Below, in pieces: positions 41,463 through 45,056 of a DNA stretch of 45,056 nucleotides (position 1 is the first letter of the stretch; each line of letters starts with the position of its first letter). A program made the translations under genes and the position numbers. Source of the stretch: Pseudomonadota bacterium (GTDB lineage Bacteria > Desulfobacterota > Syntrophia > Syntrophales > UBA8958). The notes beneath the pieces were generated by a model that did no database searches, was not told the origin of the DNA, and was given only the letters and a program-made list of their open reading frames with translations. The stretch is taken from positions 1 to 45,056 of the forward strand of contig JASGUC010000026.1 in assembly GCA_030057915.1 (NCBI GenBank), given 5' to 3'.

Positions 41463-42185
41463 TTACCGCCGGTCGCTTTCCGCTTCCCGATCGAAGGCGC
41501 CGGCGGCGACCGGCTTTTCCTTCTGAAAATAAACCCCGTAATGGGTCTTGAACATCTCGATTATCGTGTCGTAGGGCACGTCGGCGAACGGCCCATGATC
41601 CGTTACATATTCCATGTGCCGCCGCCCCTCCATATCGTAGGGGTGTAAGATGGCATCGCTCTCGCCATCGAAATCCAGTGGTTTAACCCGGAAGCGGGCG
41701 CACAAGGAGCTGTTGAAGGTGGGCGTTGCCTTGATCCACCGCCCCCCCAGGAGGAACTCCGTATAGCCGTGATAAATGAACAGGTCCGTCTTCATAAGCC
41801 TTCTGAGCCGTTCCGTCGTCAGGTGATTCCGCACGTCGGCAAAGCGCAGGCGGCTCGGAATGCCCGCATGGCGGCCGACCGCGGCCAGGACGATGGCCTT
41901 GGCCACGCAGTAGCCGTAGCCTTTGCCGATGATGGTGGAGGCCCGGAAGTCAAGGCGGGTGAAATCGATGCGGTAGGGGTCATACTGGATGCCATCCCGC
42001 ACGGCGGTGTACAGACGGATGGCCTTTTCCCTGTCCGTTCCGGCGTCGGCTATCGCCTGGCGGGCATAGGCGGCGACCACCGGGGAATCGCTGTCGATGA
42101 ACTCGGTTGGCTGTAGATATATGGAAAGGTCTTCCTCTTCGGGGGTCTTCGGCCTGTCCTTCGCTTGCGTGGCGTCGTTTTTCAC
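41463..42185 (-). CDS. transglutaminase-like cysteine protein
   Basis: A 240-residue protein of the transglutaminase-like fold. The nucleophile is C93 in GKGYGYCVAKAIVLAAVGRHAGIPSRL (written in part; the AGIPSR segment is characteristic) and the His is H139 in FIYHGYTEF. In the usual W-x3-D-P-T-x-N motif this protein has WIKATPTFN, so the third catalytic residue, Asp, is Thr. Activity is therefore uncertain; some bacterial members are proteases and some are non-catalytic. Its start is GTG at 42185, with a closely placed GGAG. No export signal is seen. Confidence 0.85.
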   Translation of the reverse strand: MKNDATQAKDRPKTPEEEDLSIYLQPTEFIDSDSPVVAAYARQAIADAGTDREKAIRLYTAVRDGIQYDPYRIDFTRLDFRASTIIGKGYGYCVAKAIVLAAVGRHAGIPSRLRFADVRNHLTTERLRRLMKTDLFIYHGYTEFLLGGRWIKATPTFNSSLCARFRVKPLDFDGESDAILHPYDMEGRRHMEYVTDHGPFADVPYDTIIEMFKTHYGVYFQKEKPVAAGAFDREAESDRR

Positions 42186-42246
42186 CTCTCCATCCCTCCG
42201 CTGATTCCCGCCGGCATCCCACCGCGCCCATCTTCATCACTGATGT

Positions 42247-43974
42247 TCATGGCGTGCCCCGCGTTTCGGGTTTAAATAGTTGTGGATACAGCCGCCTCTT
42301 GCAATCCGGGCAGAGGCTGTGGCTGAACTCGGCTTCGGAGCGATCACGGATATAAACCTCGATCTGCTCCCAGTAACCTTCGTCATTACGGATCTTTTTA
42401 CAGGAAGCACAAATGGGCAACATGCCGCTGAGTGTTTTGATCTTGGCCAGGGCCTCCCGGAGTTCATGGATGAGCCTTTCCCTTTCCGCCTCCGCCTCTC
42501 TCCGTGCGCTTATGTCGTGAATGATCGAAAAAAGCAGCCTTTTGCCTTTCAAGTCCACTGCGCCGCTGTAAACCTCCACCGGACGAACGCTGCCGTCGGC
42601 CAGACGGTGCTGAAAAAGGAAAAACCCGCGTTGACCCGACTCCGCACGCCTCATTTCCTCGCTGGTCTCGGCAGTTGAAATGGTGTTGATGTCGAAGATA
42701 TGCATTTCCCTCAGCTCCTCGACGGCATATCCGTAATAGCGGGCGGCGGCGGGATTGGCATCGACGATCCTGCCGTCCGCCGGGTCGATGAGGAGCATTG
42801 TGGCATTACTATCTTGGATGATTTTGCGGTACCTCTCCTCGCTCTCCTGAAGCTTCCTTTCCATTTCGGCGCGTTCCCGAGCCTTGTCTTCCAGACATGC
42901 CGCCATGCCGTCGAAGGATTTGGCCATTTGTCCCATTTCGTCGGCCGTGTGGGGCAGGCCGGTGCGGACGGACAGATCCCCGCCGCCAAATTTGCCGACG
43001 GCCGTAAGGAGCGTCCTGATCGGTTTCGTGAAGAAGAGGTGGCCGGCAAGCCAAGCCAGGGACATCAATAGCAAGGTGACGCCGCTCAAGGCGGCCAAAC
43101 TGACGGCCAGACGCCTGTTGGCCGCGTCGAGAAGCTGTTGTTTGGGGATGCCGACGAAGACATAGAGATACGGATCCTTATGTCCCGCGAGGCGCAGCTT
43201 CTTGTAGGCATAGATGCGATAGACCCCATCGTCCGCCGTCCGCTCGTAGAATCCCTCTTCGCGAGGACCGAAGATGTTTTTCTTCACTTCCTCGGCGACG
43301 CCAAGGCCGGGTTTGGCGTTTGGGTGTTCCGGCGTCCGGTATATCCGAACGCCCCGACGGTCCGTGATCACGACGGTAGAGCCCGGGGAAAGATCGGCCT
43401 TCGCGATGAAATCGGCGTATTTGTCCAGTCTGAGTCCGGCAACCACAACCGCGATAAGTTCATTGTCCTTGCCCAGGACCGGATAGCCGTAGTTGATGAC
43501 CGGCATATGAGTAAAGCGACCCGTGACATATTCCCCGGCGGAAAACTCCCTGGACCGGATCACGGCGCGGAAATATTCGCGATCGGCTATCTGGAGGTTT
43601 CCGGAAGGGGAGGGCAGGGAGGAGGCGAAGAGCCTGCCGTCCGGTGTGGCGGCGGCGATAATGGAATAGTTGTCGTTTTTTCTTGCCACCTCGGTAAAGA
43701 GGCGCCGGCAGGCGGCGGCATCCCTGCTTTGCACCTCCGGCAACTGGGCGAGGGTGCTGAGCATTTGCCTCGTTCCGACGGCGATCTGCTCCTGCTGCGC
43801 CGCGATGCTCTCGGTCATGAAAAGAGCATTGTGTCTCTCGAATTGAATGCTGTGTTCCCGCTCCCTGAGACTGGCAACGCCAATGGCCACCGCCGCCGGC
43901 AGTAAGGCTATTATCACCAGCAGGATCAGTTTTTTCCGAATGGATAGGGTATTTAGCGTCTCTTTTATGCCCAC
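42247..43974 (-). CDS. Cache-HAMP-PAS sensor protein lacking an output domain
   Basis: A 575-residue membrane sensor with a GTG start at 43974. An N-terminal helix (LILLVIIALLPAAVAIGV) and a second near residue 290 enclose a periplasmic Cache-type domain. HAMP follows (FFTKPIRTLLTAVGKFGGGDL), then a short coiled coil and a PAS domain (SEERYRKIIQDSNATMLLID). It ends in a Cys-containing tail (LPICASCKKIRNDEGYWEQI, HSLCPDCKRRLYP) that I know from many PAS proteins in this phylum. No kinase, cyclase or GGDEF domain is present, so output must go through a partner. The Cys pairs may bind metal. Confidence 0.88.
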   Translation of the reverse strand: MGIKETLNTLSIRKKLILLVIIALLPAAVAIGVASLREREHSIQFERHNALFMTESIAAQQEQIAVGTRQMLSTLAQLPEVQSRDAAACRRLFTEVARKNDNYSIIAAATPDGRLFASSLPSPSGNLQIADREYFRAVIRSREFSAGEYVTGRFTHMPVINYGYPVLGKDNELIAVVVAGLRLDKYADFIAKADLSPGSTVVITDRRGVRIYRTPEHPNAKPGLGVAEEVKKNIFGPREEGFYERTADDGVYRIYAYKKLRLAGHKDPYLYVFVGIPKQQLLDAANRRLAVSLAALSGVTLLLMSLAWLAGHLFFTKPIRTLLTAVGKFGGGDLSVRTGLPHTADEMGQMAKSFDGMAACLEDKARERAEMERKLQESEERYRKIIQDSNATMLLIDPADGRIVDANPAAARYYGYAVEELREMHIFDINTISTAETSEEMRRAESGQRGFFLFQHRLADGSVRPVEVYSGAVDLKGKRLLFSIIHDISARREAEAERERLIHELREALAKIKTLSGMLPICASCKKIRNDEGYWEQIEVYIRDRSEAEFSHSLCPDCKRRLYPQLFKPETRGTP

Positions 43975-44128
43975 GTCGCTTCCGCTTCCGCAAGGCTTAA
44001 GCCCGCATATATGTATCCGCCGGGCCGCCTCCCGTTTCGTCGTCGTTCCGATTCTTCAGCCAAGCCCTGTAGTTCGCCGACACCATACAACAATTTTCTT
44101 TATCCGGCAACAGCGACATGGTTATATC

Positions 44129-44232
44129 CAGGGTAAATTTGTTCTATCTCTAAGTGGCTGCAAACAGGACGTGCCTCAGTTTTTGTGGATCATTCAAGAT
44201 CAACTGCTTACATCGAGAACAAATTTACCCTG
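44129..44232 (+). mobile_element. 104-bp MITE, copy C, with perfect 9-bp target duplication
   Basis: It begins CAGGGTAAATTTGTTCT and ends GAACAAATTTACCCTG, giving terminal inverted repeats of about 16 bp. It is flanked on both sides by GGTTATATC (44120-44128 and 44233-44241), a perfect 9-bp direct repeat expected from transposition. It is the best preserved of the three copies. Confidence 0.9.
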
Positions 44233-44315
44233 GGTTATATCCCGTTTGGAGGCCAGGACGGCGGCGATCTGAGCGACATAATGCGCAATGACCTGAATCA
44301 TTTGATTTCGCCCAT

Positions 44316-44371
44316 TGCCGCGGCAAAAAATCCACCGGCAAATGCCGCGGCAAAAAAATCCCACCGGCAAA
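44316..44371 (+). repeat. two-copy tandem repeat
   Basis: TGCCGCGGCAAAAAA followed by TCCACCGGCAAA is present twice (44316-44342 and 44343-44371), the second with two extra bases. The TTGCCGCGGCAA core is itself palindromic. Confidence 0.6.
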
Positions 44372-44440
44372 ACTTTTTGACCGTCGGTTATTCAGCATAT
44401 AAAATCAATATGTTATCCTATGCCGGCGCGCCGGCATAGG
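44368..44440 (+). repeat. palindrome-plus-tail intergenic repeat, copy 2
   Basis: CAAAACTTTTTGACCGTCG (44368-44386) is followed 30 bases later by a 24-bp perfect palindrome (half-site CCTATGCCGGCG, 44417-44440). It has the same modules and order as the copy at 3401-3474 read on its minus strand, but with a different spacer. Confidence 0.65.
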
Positions 44441-45020
44441 TGCCGGGCACTTGCCTTTGGATCGTGGCCTTCTCTCCCTCTCGCCATGCGCCTCGTAGGC
44501 ATCCTGACGGATAAGAACCGACGCCGTCCTGACTCGCCCATCACCGAGCGCGGAGGCCCGACAGGCCGTGGCCCTTGATGCCCATGCCTGGGGCAGGCCG
44601 GGCGAAAGATGAAAATATTCACCTCCGCCCTGCCTCAAGACTTCCAAGTAATACGTAAGTAACTAATTGGATTCATTAGGTACGTGTGACAGTCTTGGGC
44701 CGGTTTCATGGCGCGGACTCGACTTGCTTCATTTATACAGGCCCGCCAGTCGGCGGGAAGGGACGCTGATAGGTTGTTTTTCCATCCAGGATGTTCAAGA
44801 CGACAACAGAATGGCCAGACTGTTAGCATCGGTGAGATTGTCCCCCTTTTTCATCGGTTGTAGATGCCCCCCGTGGTTGGAGGAAGTTGCTGATGAGGCG
44901 CACTTATCCATTGATGGGTTATGGGTCAGCACCGGCCAGGAACAGGGCCAGTTTCACCGGAATAAAAGGGGGCCATTTCCAGCCTGCGCCGCAGGGAAAT
45001 AGGGGGGTGATTTCCGGAGG

Positions 45021-45056
45021 CAAAACTTTTTGACCGTCGTCGATTCCACCTATGAT
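45021..45056 (+). repeat. palindrome-plus-tail repeat, copy 3, cut by window edge
   Basis: CAAAACTTTTTGACCGTCG followed by TCGATTCCACCTA matches the copy at 3443-3473 over 31 bases before the window ends. The palindrome would be expected just beyond the edge. Confidence 0.6.

Larger units (their letters stand above)
43975..45056. other. repeat-rich gene-free end of the window
   Basis: About 1080 bases with no supported gene. It holds MITE copy C, a doubled TGCCGCGGCAAAAAA unit, the palindrome-plus-tail repeat and another tail copy at the edge. Near 44820-44990 are phrases (CCCCTTTTTCATCGG, GGCCAGTTTCACCGGAATA) that resemble the multiple end repeats of IS21-type elements, but no istA or istB coding sequence is visible. 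Confidence 0.5.

Noticed and set aside
44120-45056. CRISPR array
   Set aside because: The repeats differ in length and spacing, belong to several unrelated families and show no regular spacers; no cas genes are present.

Overview
The window looks like chromosomal DNA of an anaerobic Deltaproteobacterium (Desulfobacterota), most like the Syntrophales. This is inferred from gene content, not from any search. Points in favour: GC-rich codon use, a SelD whose own gene needs UGA read as selenocysteine, citramalate synthase as an isoleucine entry enzyme, a CHASE2-type nucleotide cyclase, a PAS sensor with a cysteine-rich tail of a kind common in this phylum, encoded CCA on all four tRNAs, and many short palindromic intergenic repeats. 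No rRNA, CRISPR array, prophage or complete insertion sequence was seen.

Layout. 1-3300: the 5' part of a small exported or membrane protein (minus strand), a long intergenic stretch, then a type II restriction-modification island (small ORF, beta-type methyltransferase, PD-(D/E)XK endonuclease) with a visibly less GC-rich composition. 3300-5000: repeats, a DUF4410-like lipoprotein-type gene, tRNA-Thr(CGU), and a 104-bp MITE between two divergent promoters. 5000-11500: CHASE2 adenylate/guanylate cyclase, alanine racemase with an unidentified 270-residue C-terminal extension, and two unequal D-Ala-D-Ala ligase paralogues. 11500-16550: HELVH protein, FmdB zinc ribbon, MFS transporter, and a DHH phosphoesterase/SelD operon on the minus strand. 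16900-22400: threonine synthase, an oligopeptide-type binding lipoprotein (minus), a second MITE, and an isoleucine-rich leader peptide with terminator in front of cimA. 22700-31600: YciO/Sua5, RNase E/G, ProC (minus), an alpha/beta hydrolase, YggT, DUF167, MurJ, SerS, then tRNA-Ser(UGA), tRNA-Ser(GCU) and tRNA-Arg(ACG). 32500-38000 (all minus): ZIP transporter, EamA transporter, CPBP protease, MenA/UbiA prenyltransferase, and an OmpR/histidine kinase pair. 38300-45056: B12-binding radical SAM protein, a C-rich repeat island, two small overlapping unknown genes, a transglutaminase-like protein, a Cache-HAMP-PAS sensor, and a repeat-rich end with a third MITE.

How the genes relate. Cell-wall precursor functions recur (Alr, two Ddl, MurJ). 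ThrC and CimA supply the two alternative routes to 2-ketobutyrate and isoleucine, and CimA carries a classical ribosome-mediated attenuator. SelD makes selenophosphate and itself depends on selenocysteine. SerS sits directly upstream of two of its substrate tRNAs.

The most notable observations are the Ile attenuator before cimA (20591-20749), the hidden Sec codon and SECIS-like hairpin in selD (16470-16498), three copies of a 104-bp MITE with 9-10 bp target duplications, a 133-bp palindromic repeat family, the Alr fusion, the divergent first Ddl, and tandem duplications of the 3' ends of minus-strand genes.
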